From: Dryococelus australis
Taxonomy: Eukaryota; Arthropoda; Insecta; Phasmatodea; Phasmatidae
Assembly: GCA_029891345.1 (NCBI GenBank)
Contig: CM057006.1
Span: forward strand, 47,125,556-47,189,555
Direction: 5' to 3'
Length of the DNA stretch: 64,000 nucleotides
Position numbers and translations under genes: made by a program. Under the pieces are notes generated by a model that saw only the letters and a list, made by a program, of their open reading frames with translations, searched no databases and was not told the origin of the DNA. Positions 11,249 to 22,399 of this stretch are shown here, one piece after another (positions within the stretch are counted from its first letter, which is position 1; the number at the start of each line of letters is the position of its first letter).

Positions 11249-11670
11249 GCGCTTGAAGTGTGTTGCAGTGTTCGAAATACACGTTTTTCTACGAAATTAT
11301 TAAACGTACGTCCAGTGAACTGACCCACAAAAAGAACACACATTTTCAGACGAGGGCTGTTGAGTGTTTTCAAGACCTCGCGTTAATTAGAAACACCATT
11401 TCAGAGCACGCAAAAATGGCTAAAAACGGCTTTTTCAAAACGCTGTATCTCAAAATGTACGTGTCAGACGCATACAAAACTAGTTAAGGGGCATACATTG
11501 AACCCTCCTACACACTTTCCACCAATAAAATAATAGGGTTGCCGCTGAAACACTGCACGCCAGTTCATAGCCTTGCGCTTAGCGGCGATGGGGGACTTGA
11601 TGCGCGTGGCAGTGTCGCCTTTAACGCTCCCTCGCCTTTCGGCTTCAAACGCGGAAAAAAAGCTCTAGGT
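11249..11670 (+). repeat. Repeat family R, variant 2, copy 1
   Basis: The segment GGGCTGTTGAGTGTTTTCAA and the following CAAAACGCTGTA block match 21288-21620. The right part, CACTGCACGCCAGTTCATAG followed by GTGGCAGTGTCGCC and CTCCCTCG, is homologous to the ends of the R copies at 4755, 20722 and 21930. The left part (TTGCAGTGTTCGAAATACAC) matches 20722-20765. Family R thus has at least two internal variants. Confidence 0.65.
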
Positions 11671-12506
11671 AAACGGTCGTCTTACGGCTTGTCTTTACCT
11701 CATCTGCAGAAATTCATTTTCGTGTCATAATTCCGTTTTAGAGTAATTACTGACAATGTACGATTATAGAAAATTCACATTTTACGAGTTGTTTTAATTT
11801 TTGATACTTAATTTTAATCGTGTGTTATCCGCTAGCTGTAAAAAGTTAGGGAAATAATTAATTTTTTATCGATAAGTTCCTGCCCTTTTGCAAGTAGGAA
11901 ATTATACATACAGTGGGAATTATATATAAAAGTATTAAACAACTAGTAAATTGTACATTTTCTATATCGAAACATTTTCAGTAGTCATAACTCTGGGACC
12001 GAAATTGTTTTACCCTTGAGTAGCACTACACAGGTGCATGTGCAGTTCACATCCCTAGTTGTGATGTATTGTTTTTAAAGCGAATGTATATGTGTCGAAA
12101 GTTCATAGCCGTTAATAATTTCAACGGTATCTAAGAGAAGACCATGATAATGCAGAAGCAATTACTTGAGAATAGTTCTACTTCTCTACCAAAAACTCTT
12201 TAAAAACAGCTGAAAGAATTGATTAAATGTGCATTCTTTGCGTAGATTGATATCTAAATTATAACAATTAAGAAATTACTGTACAACATTTCATTGTACA
12301 CATTTCTTGTTGCAGTTTTTCTCGTTCCCTTTTTCTTCTGTTTCAGTAAAACGATGATGCCCTACAGCATGCTGGAATAAGATTAGTCGCGTTATGAAGA
12401 ACAGATATTGTGTGTGTACGTGCAATCTGGCATGTGTGTGTGTGTTTAATATGTCCAGTGTATGAACTTTGTATACTGGAATTTGACTTGTCCAATATCT
12501 TTGCAA
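11671..12506. other. AT-rich stretch without a recognised gene
   Basis: No gene was recognised. A short GT-rich tract lies at 12409-12447. Confidence 0.5.
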
Positions 12507-12901
12507 AGGCTGTTCACTATAAAGTGAGCACTTTAGAAATGAACCTTACAAAAAAGTCACTGCTTCTTCCTGCATATATTTTAATGGGCGCACAGTGTGG
12601 CATTCTCCCAGTGAAGTTGGTAACGATGGATGGAAAGTAGTTCCATGTCTTTGCGTCGAATAAAAAGTGTTCGGTAACAATTTGTAATAACTTATTAAAA
12701 CATCAGTGTGTAAAAATTAGCATATTTATAAAATGTTCATTTTTCTGATAACTTCTCAGTTTCACTTTACCGACGTATGAATAAAGTGATGAGGCCCATG
12801 TCAACGTTCATTTTACATAAGGCGGAGGAATAGACAACGTGAATGCAAGTAGATCTGAAGCAGGGCTTTCAAATGTGCTCATATTATCGTGAATAGCCTA
12901 T
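12507..12901 (+). mobile_element. MITE family 1, near full-length
   Basis: The termini are AGGCTGTTCACTATAAAGTG and GCTCATATTATCGTGAATAG followed by CCTATA. The internal blocks TAAAGTTGG-like, AATAAAAAGTGTTCGGTAAC and GTAGATCTGAAGCAGGGC are in the family order. It is about 395 bp, slightly shortened internally. Confidence 0.86.
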
Positions 12902-12999
12902 AAAGCTACGTATTGAAAAAAAAAAAAAATACGGTCCAATAAAACAAACAATATGTGAATTTTATATAATCAAACATTTTCACAAATTCTGACACGGTA

Positions 13000-13362
13000 A
13001 CGAATAAGTTCTGCATAGTGAAGCCGTGAGAGCGTGAAGCCACGTGCGACCGAGCCTACGATGTTGCCAGACGCACAGTATTTATAAGCTGCGGCCGGGA
13101 GGAGGCCTGGAGCGAACACCGCCACGGAACACAGCCAGTCTCGGCCACGCCGCGCCGTACTACTTCTCAAAACTGTTCCGGCTGATGGCCCTATTTCCTT
13201 AAAAATAGTGCGCGCCGGCGTCTGTCGCCAGGCGACGGGCCGCGCCTGGGCGCCACGACATAGAGCCCGGCCCGGCTCGCATTTCCAAAATAACTCGGCG
13301 GCCAACGTTTCTCCTGCTCTGGAAGACCCCCTCAGATGAACGTCATCCTTCGCGCACGCGTG
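13000..13362. promoter_or_regulatory. GC-rich, CpG-rich island; candidate promoter
   Basis: This block is far richer in GC and CpG than its surroundings. It contains the palindrome CTATTTCCTTAAAAATAG-like A/T core flanked by CTATTT and AAATAG, an almost symmetric GTCGCCAGGCGAC (similar to an X-box) and CAGTATTTATAAGCTG (TATA-like). The 137-codon minus-strand frame crossing it has no recognisable domain and is likely a by-product of the GC content. A promoter or first exon is possible but unproven; a fragment of a GC-rich transposon is the alternative. A (CA)10 microsatellite follows at 13363-13382. Confidence 0.35.
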
Positions 13363-13569
13363 CACACACACACACACACACACGGCAACTATTTACTTCT
13401 GGAATCACCGATATTCAGGATGTTGTAAAATTGCATGTCAATACTTCGGGGGAAACATTCTTCACATCTGGAGGATGAAAACATGTTATATGAACATAGG
13501 TCCGCGAACGCTTAGTTTTTTACTACAGCCCGTAATACATAACGTACAGTGTATGGCCCGCGGGCTGGA

Positions 13570-13870
13570 TCATGTTACTGTGGAATGCCGTCGCAGGTGT
13601 AATTGGCAGCCCCATACCAGCCCCCGAGGAGCCCTGATTTGAATCCGCTAGACTTTTATTTGTGGGGACATTTAAAGGCACTTGTGTATGCAACCCCAGT
13701 GGACGATGTGGGCACACTCCGTAACCGTATTGTGGCGAGTTGCGAAATAATCAGAAACATTTCCCAGGGATTCATCAACGCATTCGGGTGTCCATGCAAC
13801 GGCGGGTTGATGCATGTGTTCGTGCTGATGGAGGGAATTTTGAACATTGCCTTTAGTGCCGAAGATAAGC
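13570..13870 (+). pseudogene. mariner/Tc1-type transposase remnant (C-terminal part)
   Basis: The frame starting at 13603 reads PPRSPDLNPLDFYLWGHLK and then ALVYATPVDDVGTLRNRIV. This is the region around the third catalytic acidic residue of mariner-like DDE transposases (SPDLNPLDFYLWG), followed by the usual C-terminal helices. Only the last ~90 codons survive, and the N-terminal DNA-binding domain and the first catalytic residues are missing. The element ends are not identified. The plus-strand frame has an in-frame start that is not meaningful. It is an inactive remnant of a DNA transposon, possibly related to the source of the TA-flanked MITEs, which is speculation. Confidence 0.8.
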
Positions 13871-13937
13871 TTTCACATGTGTAACTAATTCGTGTGCAGT
13901 TCCTATTGCTATGGGTGTATTTCGGAGTGTGAGGTGG

Positions 13938-13962
13938 GTTCGCTTTATCGTGAACAGACTTA
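13938..13962 (+). repeat. Stray MITE terminus
   Basis: The segment CGCTTTATCGTGAACAG resembles the right terminus of MITE families 1 and 2 but is followed by unrelated DNA, 48 bp before the MITE at 14010. Confidence 0.4.
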
Positions 13963-14009
13963 AGTCTCTTTCACGAAAGAGTGCATTTTTTTTACGGTTC
14001 TGCAAGTAC

Positions 14010-14231
14010 AGGTTGTTCACGGTAAAGTGAACACTTTTGGAAACTCTCATTTGGAATAATAGTCATTAAATATGTATTATTTTAGCATTAGACGTTAACT
14101 TCAGAGTGCGGTGGAATATATACACTGTGTTTATTACTTGCATGTCAATATTTGTTTTAAAAAGGTGGTTAAAGGATAAGAAATGGCTGAAAGGAAAAAG
14201 TAACTAGGACTTCAAAAGTTCTCAGTCTATA
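14010..14231 (+). mobile_element. MITE family 2, copy 1
   Basis: The left end AGGTTGTTCACGGTAAAGTG is the family 1 terminus, but the interior (TCATTTGGAATAATAGTCA, CACTGTGTTTATTACTTGCA, GGTTAAAGGATAAGAAATGG) is unrelated to family 1 and matches 39376-39724. The right end is decayed (GTTCTCAGTCTATAG). It is about 222 bp, half the size of family 1. Confidence 0.8.
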
Positions 14232-14418
14232 GTCTTGTGTAAAATCATTTCCATGGCATAATATTTTCTCTTTACATACTGGGCTGGCTGACAGCTGAGT
14301 GTTTATGTATGTACACACCGTCTGTGGCGAGACACTGCTGTATCCATGGAAACAGCTGTACACAGGTCTGCCATCAGAACTGTCAAAAAAGTGCATTCGT
14401 CCGTCAGGCAGAACATAC

Positions 14419-15936
14419 CTGGGGGCCTAAGCTCGAACTGCACTCGTATACGAAGTCTTCGAATTGGGGCCGTAACTCGCACGATTTTAGAAAACGGTAA
14501 GATCGAACCATACGAGAGCCATCGTATACGTCTCGACCGTGCGAGTGGTCACTCTCGATTATCGCCGTGCGAGATGTTGAGTCGTAGACGAGTAGCGCAT
14601 CAAAACAAACGAAATGTTATACATAAGATGACTGTTGACGTTGCGTGAATTCAATTTACATATCATTTATGGTGTGACGAATGTATAATCGTATGCAAAT
14701 TAAGAACTTGTTGAATCGAGAAGAATTAAAATGTGTGTTGAGAGTCCAAATGAGGTTATGAGTAAAAGTGTAATTTACATATGCCTACTACTGACGTTCA
14801 TTATTGTTCAGTGACTCGAAGTTGGTTGGTTAGACGTCATAAGTTATTATTTAGTCTACCTTGAATATAAAACTCTGTAAATAACATATTTTATTATTAT
14901 TGCACAAACTTTCAATTTCACAGAAACTTCTTCCCACAACCAGTTGGCATTCTTGGCTGTCCAGTCAGCTGTCAGTTTACCTTGGGAAAGTTTGTTTCCT
15001 GCAATTTTTTTTAACAGTGTAAATTAATTAAATTCAATAGCACTTCAGACTACTAGCCAAAAACTACAGCCCACTACCCAAAATAACTGATACCTTTAAT
15101 CTACGTCTGCAGTATTATTACACTAAAAGTATCTATGGACTTCATAGTTGCTCTTACTAAAACACTACGTCTAGCAAAGTGCCATATAGCTGCTAATACT
15201 CTCCAAACAATGGGAAACTTATCATATACATTCGCATTTCATTATTTATAATGCAATGTATGATACACAACTGTGTTCTCTTAATTAAACTGTATGTAAT
15301 TTTCACAGGGAAGAATTTTACTGACCAATCCCTGCCACGTAAACTATTTGAAAGACAACAAACCAAATCTGCTGTTCCGTGTAACATTTAATATCCATAT
15401 TATTTGCTGTAAGGCATATAAATATTGCATCAAGTCATACCACTAACAAAGACAATAACCTAATTTTCGTTGGTATTTCCAACGTACGTAGGAGTTAAGT
15501 AAGGACAACACGAGATTTCATTTTCACAATTAATTCTCTATAAACATCATAGATGAACGGCACAACACCATATATTCAATTACGAAACCTTCTACGAATT
15601 CGAGAGGAATAAACTTCTGCTCGTTGGTTATTTTGGTAATTTTAGCTATTTACTTATTCAACCGCGTAAAATATAAATAAACAAACGCGCGCGATACAAG
15701 TGACGCTTCTGATTGGCTGAGTTCCGCTAATATTTGTTCCCGTTTCGCCGCAGGTTCACCAACATGACAAAATGTCACTCGTATACGCTTGCGTGGCACT
15801 CCCCACGCACACTGAAAACGAATGCGAGTTCCAGGGATTGGAGCTTACAACAATCGTCTCGTATACGTTGCGGACTGTGCGAGACGTCTCGTTGTACACT
15901 AAATGCACTCGAACGATCTCGAGATTAGGCCCCCTG
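14419..15936. mobile_element. 1.5 kb non-autonomous TIR transposon with subterminal motif arrays
   Basis: The ends are inverted repeats: CTGGGGGCCTAAGCTCGA at the left and TCGAGATTAGGCCCCCTGG at the right. Inside each end lie repeated short motifs: TCGTATACG at 14444, 14522, 15779 and 15859, and GTGCGAG (either strand) near 14476, 14539, 14567 and 15879. Clusters like these are typical of transposase-binding sites. The AT-rich core between about 14650 and 15700 has no recognisable transposase. The superfamily is undetermined (hAT- or P-like subterminal organisation is possible) and target duplications are not clear. Confidence 0.75.
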
Positions 15937-16606
15937 GAAATGTTTCGCACGTCTGAAGCGCGGAAACGATAAGGGCGACAATGAAACGAGCGCCTAAGAC
16001 CTTGCCCACAATAGAGGACGCTAATGATTGGTGCACGTAACCCTCTGACGTCACAGCTCGCGTCCCTAAGTCTCATGTCTCAAGATCATTCGCGAACTTC
16101 ATCTTTCGTCCACGGACGCACGCACGGACCTGCTCGAAATTGTTTTGTTTACATTTTATCGCGCGTAAACGATAAAAGTAAACAATGCTGTATTGATGAT
16201 GCGTGAAGATTGAAAATATAATTGACTCACTATTTGTTCAAAGGCATAATATTCAATCTTGCAGTCACGAAAACGAAAGTTTAATATAAAAAAAAATACA
16301 AAAATGTACTGACTGGAGCAAAAAAATTCCAAATTAAATTAAATTTAAGAAAATCAAAACATACTCAATAGGATAACTCAGATTAGAAAATAAAATAAGC
16401 TACCAACATCAATATTTACGAGTAATCCCATACAATATGACGCACCGATTTGAGCGCACTCTAGTATTTGAGTTGGAAAAACTTAGCTTCGGACGGAGTC
16501 GAGTTTGGTCCGGTGCCAGTATCCTAGAGCTTGGCTTCGGACGTCGTTACTGTAAACACACGTTGGGGCATGCGTCCACGGACAATGTAGGTCCGCGGAC
16601 ATTCGA
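15937..16606. mobile_element. Non-autonomous element related to 35192-35822, with flanking R fragment
   Basis: The segment from about 16005 carries GATTGGTGCACGTAACCCTC followed by TGACGTCA, nearly identical to GATTGGTGCACGTGACCCTC plus TGACGTCA at 35232-35265. Paired CGGACGT and GTCCACGGAC blocks near 16080-16130 and 16485-16606 suggest degraded inverted arms. Bases 15937-16000 resemble a minus-strand piece of repeat R (read in reverse: CATTGTCGCCCTTATCG). Confidence 0.55.
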
Positions 16607-16628
16607 CAGCAGACGGGACAAGGCCTGA

Positions 16629-17156
16629 GGCCGTATCAGAAATGACAACATTCGTCATTTTGTAATTCGCCATTTCGTAAGTTTCAATTCGGACGTTGTC
16701 GACAGTCACTGGTTTAGCACTCGCGGCAACGGATTTTTACATTAACAGTGAATTTTTTTAAAATCTTTTAATGCTTAAAATTGACGTAATATTTCTACAA
16801 TCATCACTGGAGAGCTGCGAATACATTCATAAATAATATAATTTATGCAATAACGACTTTAAAAAAAATTGTTGCGAAATATATAAATGAAGCACAACAC
16901 ATACTTGCTTAAAACATGTCTAGTGTAGTTTATAAACAGTTATTTGTTTAAAAATAAAATATTTTAAAAAATTATGCATTTTCGCAAGTGTTTTGAATAT
17001 CAAAACCAACATGGCACTGATTTCGTCATTTTGTATTCTTGTTAACATCCGCTAGATACAAAATGCGAAATACCAAATACGTCACCATTTTGGTATACAA
17101 AATCTGGCCACGTGATCATTTTGTCAATAAAATCTGCCAATTCGGACACCACGGCC
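16629..17156. mobile_element. 528 bp non-autonomous TIR element with TGA target duplication
   Basis: The left end GGCCGTATCAGAAATGACA and the right end, reverse-complemented GGCCGTGGTGTCCGAATTGG, are inverted repeats. The bases TGA stand directly outside both ends (16626-16628 and 17157-17159), a 3 bp duplication as in the PIF/Harbinger superfamily. The arms are rich in CATTTTGT-type repeats such as CGTCATTTTGT and CACCATTTTGG. There is no transposase. Confidence 0.75.
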
Positions 17157-17159
17157 TGA

Positions 17160-17215
17160 GTCCCGTCGCTCCTAACCGCAAGGCTCTGAACTAGCGTGCA
17201 GTGTTCTCGTCGTGC
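17160..17215 (-). repeat. Repeat family R fragment
   Basis: On the minus strand the segment CACTGCACGCTAGTTCAGAG followed by CCTTGCGGTTAGGAGCGACG matches the R variant at 11546-11600. It stops exactly at the TGA-flanked element, suggesting that element inserted into an R copy. Confidence 0.55.
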
Positions 17216-17455
17216 TGGGTCCACCTACCTATGAGACTCTTCAGTGGTGACTCACTTGCCATTTTATTGTAGGAATATCTGCAGCAGAGTTCAGTGCAGG
17301 ACCATGTAATAGTTTTGCATCTTTACGACCAGTAGATTTTTAAATACAGTAGTGTGAGAAAGCCGTTTCAAGACATGTTGGAGGGCTAGGGAATAGTATT
17401 CACAATGTCCGTGCTGTCAAACGCAGTTCAAGCGATAGGTTGGCGGCGCCCTTAA

Positions 17456-18216
17456 GGTTGAAGTAAAGCAACTGTCTATGGAGCACGGCACCCGACTATA
17501 CAACGGAACGTGAAGAGCTCATTAAAAAAACTGTCAGAGAAGTGCGATATATGCTGTATATGAAAGAAGATTGTATATATTTTGCAATATTATAAAATAT
17601 TTTACTAAAATATATTTTTTAATGTAACAAACTAATCGATTAAAATGGTCTGTATTTTTAACAAAATTTAAGCATATTTCCATTCTGGATATTTCAGAAA
17701 GCAGAATTTGTAAGAAAATCTTTGTCGTGGAATATCGCCATACATTTGCTTACTATGATTATGTGCAAGAAAATTATTGTAATAATAATGCAGGAAATCA
17801 TTTTTATAATTTATTTTATGTGCGTCCATTTGTCACAAACATTTACGGCTGAAACTGGCGTAAATAATGTTAATTATAAAATTTATATAACACATTATTA
17901 CTATGGTTTTATTACATATATGATCACTGTAAATATGACTATATTCCATTTCAAATATTTTCTTGAAAATTCTGTTTTGCGAAGAATCCAAAACGGAAAT
18001 GCGCTCAAATTTTGTTAAACATGCGGACTTTATAGAGCGATTAATTTTTTACATTATAAAATTATATTTTATAAAATGTCCTACATTCTTCATTCATATA
18101 CAGCATAAATCGCACTTTTCTGACAATTTTTATGGTGTCTGTAATAATTTTTTTACGAGTTCTTCACATTGTACAGCCAGGTGCAGTGCTCCATAGGCAG
18201 TTGTTATACTTCAACC
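17456..18216. mobile_element. TTAA-flanked fold-back element, copy 1
   Basis: Long inverted arms start with GGTTGAAGTAAAGCAACTG at the left and end with GGCAGTTGTTATACTTCAACC at the right. Each arm continues for more than 100 bp (CTATGGAGCAC, CCCGACTATACAA, AAGTGCGATATATGC). TTAA flanks both ends at 17452-17455 and 18217-18220, the target duplication of piggyBac-type elements, although the terminal bases GGTT are not the usual CCC. Frames inside it are AT-rich and not protein-like. Confidence 0.82.
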
Positions 18217-18548
18217 TTAAGTGCAGGCTATATCTGTCTTCGCATCACTCCGCCAACAACTGCCAAACACATTACCGCGAACCGCAAGAGGTCTGACCTA
18301 AGTTATTACATGTGATACAAGCCAATGAATTAAATTACAAATGCCACTTTGTGCTTTTGTCATTTATTTTAAGTAAACTGCGCAGAAAAGATCAAAAATA
18401 CTTTGTTTTTTCAACCAATTTAGATATTTTTCTCTTTGAATATGATATATATATAATGAACGTAAAAAGCGAAGTCTAGCCTGTTTTTTACCTTTCCTAC
18501 AGCATCATCGAGATTCCCTGAACATTTCTTTGTTGATACACGCTTATA

Positions 18549-18946
18549 TAGGCTGTTCCCGGTAGAATGAACCTGCCTAAGATCTACTTTTTTACAAGTT
18601 GTGTATTCTTTCGCCGTATGTAAAATTAACATTGCCATGTACCTCATCACTTTATTCATGTGTCGGTCAAGTGAAACTGTTAAATTATTAGGAAAGAAAA
18701 TATTTTACAAATATAGTCAATTTTATATTCCGATGCATTAAAAAATCAGAAAGCGAAATAAATAATTTAAGTTAACCAAGTATTTACCTAACACTTTCTA
18801 TTCGACGTTAAGATATGGAACTACATCGTTACCAACTTTGCTGGGCGCATATCACTCGGTGCGCCCGTTAAAATATATGCGGGTAGGAGCAGTGACTTTT
18901 TTCTAAAGTTGATTTCAAAAGTGCTCACTTTGTCGTGTGCAAACAC
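18549..18946 (-). mobile_element. MITE family 1, inverted orientation
   Basis: It begins TAGGCTGTTCCCGGTAGAAT preceded by TA. On the minus strand it reads through AAGTAGATCTTAGGCAGG and the GTTGGTAACGATG block, and ends near GCTCACTTTGTCGTGTGC. The right end is eroded. Confidence 0.85.
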
Positions 18947-20121
18947 TAGAGCGTCCCCTTAACCTTGGTATCACCTTTAACGTAAGACAGCAAACAATAC
19001 CACTATCGGAAACTTGCGACCGCGCACAAACACACGCCAAATAACGTAAATAATGGATCTGATCTGTACGTTCCCGGCACCGCTTCACTCGATCATATGG
19101 GGTTTTGTGGGTATCACTGGATTGCTTTTGAGATGCTCTTTCCAACCGTGTACGATAACTGTATTTCTACTTTGCTTTTTGACGAATATAGACCGACATT
19201 GTATTAAGTTTTCTTAATCTTTTACAGTAAACTCATACAATTTCACCGCAACCACGCGGCACGAATGTTTTTATACACGCAATCGATTGATCTTGACGAG
19301 AGCTGTCGATTGAAACCTAACCGAGCGTCGTAGATTATCCTAGTCAAAAGTTATAATTACTACGCGGAAGTTATGAGAGAGGCGAAACGAACTCAAAATT
19401 ACCCCCCCGATCCCGCGGGATGGTTCGCAGTCCTCACTAAACGTAACATATTCTTTGATCCTTTGGCAATCGAGTGGTGTAATTGAATTTTGAATGTAGA
19501 CGATAGACTCGGAGCTGCAATGCTAAACTGTATCCCCCGACTTTGTTATTATCGGATTTTCTGGATTGCCTCCCACTATGGTTGCAAATTTAAAGACGTA
19601 TTCACGTAAAAAGTTCATTATAAATACGCCAAAAATTCACACGACCTAAACCACATACCAACGCAAATATTTACATAAAAATGATTCTTCGTTGATGAGG
19701 TCCGTTCGGGCTTCAAGGTCACGTGGCTAAGGAGGTTGACACGAATATAAACACGAAAATGGAGACAGCATTTACGCAAGTGATTAAATGAGCCCACTAA
19801 AATTATGGCTGTGTGTTGTGCATAACCATACGACATAACACCCAAAACTTCTCCTGCTTCGCCTTTAGAAACGAGGATGGACAAAATCGAGGGCAAATTA
19901 TACCGGCAGAAGCCGGGCTAGGCCTCCCCACCAGAACCAATCCGCAAAGAGCTATACTGTGAGCACTAAGTTGTATAGTTCACCTATAATCTTAGGGATC
20001 CTGATCTGACCTACCGGCTTCCCCCAAAAAATATCTTCGAAGTACAAGCCGTCCCAATCATCGAAATCTCAATCATCAAATCCCGCTCAGAGAAGTTAGT
20101 TTACCTAATAATTTCATACTA
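18947..20121. other. Stretch without a recognised gene
   Basis: CpG content is normal and several GC-richer patches exist (about 19050-19440, 19890-20060), but no open frame shows protein features. No shared repeat was seen. Confidence 0.45.
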
Positions 20122-20544
20122 AAGGCTAATCACGATAAAGTGAGTACTTTAGAAATGAACCTTAGAAACTGCCACTATCCTGCATGCATATATTTTAATG
20201 GACGCACTGAGTGACATTCGCCCAGTAAAGTTGGTAACGATGGATATAAAGTAGTCATATATATTAACGTCACATGAAAAGTGTTAGGTAACCATTTGTG
20301 ACAACTCAAAATTAATTCTTTCTCTTTCCGTTTTTAAATGCATCGAAGTGTATAAATGATCAGACTTGTAAAGTGTTTACTTTCTTGATAATTTTCACAG
20401 TTTAATTTGACCAATGCATGAATAAAGTGATTAGACCCATAGCAATGTTAATTTTACATAAGGCGGAGGAATACACAACGTGTATACAAGCAGATCTTAA
20501 GCAGGGTTTTCGAAAGAGCTAATTTGACAATGAACAGCTTATAT
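20122..20544 (+). mobile_element. MITE family 1, near full-length
   Basis: The left end AAGGCTAATCACGATAAAGTG and right end GAGCTAATTTGACAATGAAC followed by AGCTTATA retain the inverted symmetry with several mutations. All internal blocks are in order, with length about 422 bp. Confidence 0.86.
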
Positions 20545-20721
20545 CACGAAACGTTTCTTTTAAAGCTGGGATACTAGAATCAACCCTCAATCATGCCAAA
20601 CTATGCATATTGCCCACTCCATCACCCACATCACAAGGGAGTGGCCAAGAGTATGCCAGTGTTACTGGTAAAATGGTGGTTCTATTCCAAGGTTACACGA
20701 GCCAACAAATGGTGTTGGAAC

Positions 20722-21192
20722 TGAATTGCAGAGTGTTTGAAACACGAGTTTCCTCACGAAACTACTAAGAGTGGGATGGGCCCCCGCATTTTTTGTGAAA
20801 TAGTTGTTTGTGCGAACACGCGTATCTCGGTAAATAAATGTTATGCAAATACGACCTTTTGTCATAAAAGATAAAAACCTATTATCTATTACCTTACTTT
20901 TAACTTTTGTCATATTAAGTGTATTCTCGGAGAAAAAAATTCGTGAAAATGGTCAACTATCGCGTTTTAAAGCTTGCCTATGCACTTTCCTTAAGCGACA
21001 AGAGAAAAGTACAAAGGCGTAGTTTAATCTGTGGTCATTCCTCGTGCGTAATAAAACTCCACTGACAGATATAATTAGCACAGTACAGCGTTACGACGGA
21101 AATACTGCACGCTATGCGCGTAGGAGCGATGAGACGTTAGAAGTGCGTGTTAGTGTCGCCCGTATCGCTCCCTCGCTTCTTGACTTAGGACG
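20722..21192 (+). repeat. Repeat family R, copy 2
   Basis: It contains the left block TTGCAGAGTGTTTGAAACAC (shared with 11249), then TTTTGTGAAATAGTTGTTTG, AAGCTTGCCTATGCACTTTC, GCGCGTAGGAGCGATGAGAC and TCGCTCCCTCGCTTCTTGAC. It is the longest copy in the window and aligns end to end with 21930-22326. Confidence 0.72.
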
Positions 21193-21287
21193 CCGGGTTC
21201 CCACTGAGGTCCATCCCACTCTTAAACGTTGCGTATAATGTTATAAACGTGCGTATAATGTTATAATATACGAAAAGAACACACACG

Positions 21288-21620
21288 TTTCCGGAGAGGG
21301 CTGTTGAGTGTTTTCAAGACGTCCCGCACTTTACAAACGCCATTTTCGAGCACTACAAAATTACTAAAAACTTCTTTCAAAACGCTGTACCTCAAAATAA
21401 ACGCGTCAGAGAGAAACGAATCTATGCAGAGGCCCTGCATTGAAACTAGACTTTCCGCAAATAGAATATGGCCACTGCTGAAAGTACATGCATCACGATT
21501 AGCATTTGCACTCAAGTTGAAAGCTTTGCTCGTAGCGGCGATGGTGCACTTTACGCAAGTGGCAGTGTCGCCCTTATCGCTTCCACGCATGTCGGCCTCA
21601 AAGGCGGGAAAGTACTCTAG
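21288..21620 (+). repeat. Repeat family R, variant 2, copy 2
   Basis: It matches 11340-11670 over GGGCTGTTGAGTGTTTTCAA, CATTTTCGAGCAC, TCAAAACGCTGTACCTCAAA and GTGGCAGTGTCGCCCTTATC. A 219-codon minus-strand frame runs over this repeat and the neighbouring SINE; its composite content shows that it is not a gene. Confidence 0.68.
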
Positions 21621-21786
21621 GTAGGCGTGGGCCTTAACAACCTGTACTGTGATAAAGGATAGCATACGTGTTATTTGCAGTATTTCCTTCAAGGTTCTTG
21701 GAGCCCATCTGCTAGTACCTACAATGAAACTCACAAACGAAAATAAAAACATCGCGTGTATAGTTGAATTTATCTTGTGCTTTCTG

Positions 21787-21905
21787 TCGTGCCGGGCGAC
21801 GCCGCTGGCCGGCGGGTTTTCTCGGGGATCCCCTCTCCCATTCATTAAAGCACTGCTCCATACTGACCTCACTTCACCCTCATCGGCTCTCAAGACCTCG
21901 ATGTT
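21787..21905 (+). mobile_element. tRNA-derived SINE, body and tail only
   Basis: It starts at GCGACGCCGCTGGCCGGCG and runs through TTTTCTCGGGGATC and CATCGGCTCTCAAGACCTCG. The head is missing. It lies between an R variant 2 copy and R copy 3, showing repeated insertion into the same kilobase. Confidence 0.78.
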
Positions 21906-21929
21906 ACGAGGAGTGTGCATTGAAATATT

Positions 21930-22326
21930 CTTTGTGAAATCGTTGTTTGCGCATATTCCCGTATCTCGGTAAATATATGTTTGGAAAATATGAATTTTTA
22001 CTAAGAAAGGTAAAAAAACAATTATCTATATCTCTGTGTTTTTACTTTTAACATATTAAGTACAGTCAATTAGTTGAAATGGTCAAATATTGCATTTTTA
22101 AAGCTTGCCTATCCATTTTCCTTGAGCGGCAAGAGCAAGTACAGTAAAAACATACGGGCGCAGTTTAATCTGCGGGCTTTCATTGCATCTAATAAAATTC
22201 CCCTGTTACAAATCTGATTTGCACAGTACAGAGTTACGACGGAAACACTGCAGGCCCTGCGCGTAGGAGCGACGAGGCACTAGGTGTGCGTGCCCGTGTC
22301 GCTCCTTCGCTTCTTGACCTTGGAAT
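21930..22326 (+). repeat. Repeat family R, copy 3
   Basis: It starts TTTGTGAAATCGTTGTTTGC and includes AAGCTTGCCTATCCATTTTC, GCGCGTAGGAGCGACGAGGC and TCGCTCCTTCGCTTCTTGAC. It is similar to copy 2 throughout. Confidence 0.72.
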
Positions 22327-22399
22327 ACGCAAGTGCACACTCCTTCGAGCCGACCAAACCTCTTTCAGTCAAGTCACTCACTCACTCGCCAAAGCTACA

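Noticed and set aside
12970-13383. 137-codon open frame on the minus strand starting in a CA repeat
   Set aside because: The start lies in a microsatellite and the rest in a GC-rich island; no domain.
21261-21920. 219-codon open frame on the minus strand, the longest in the window
   Set aside because: It runs through a repeat R variant copy and a SINE, and its sequence has no protein family character.
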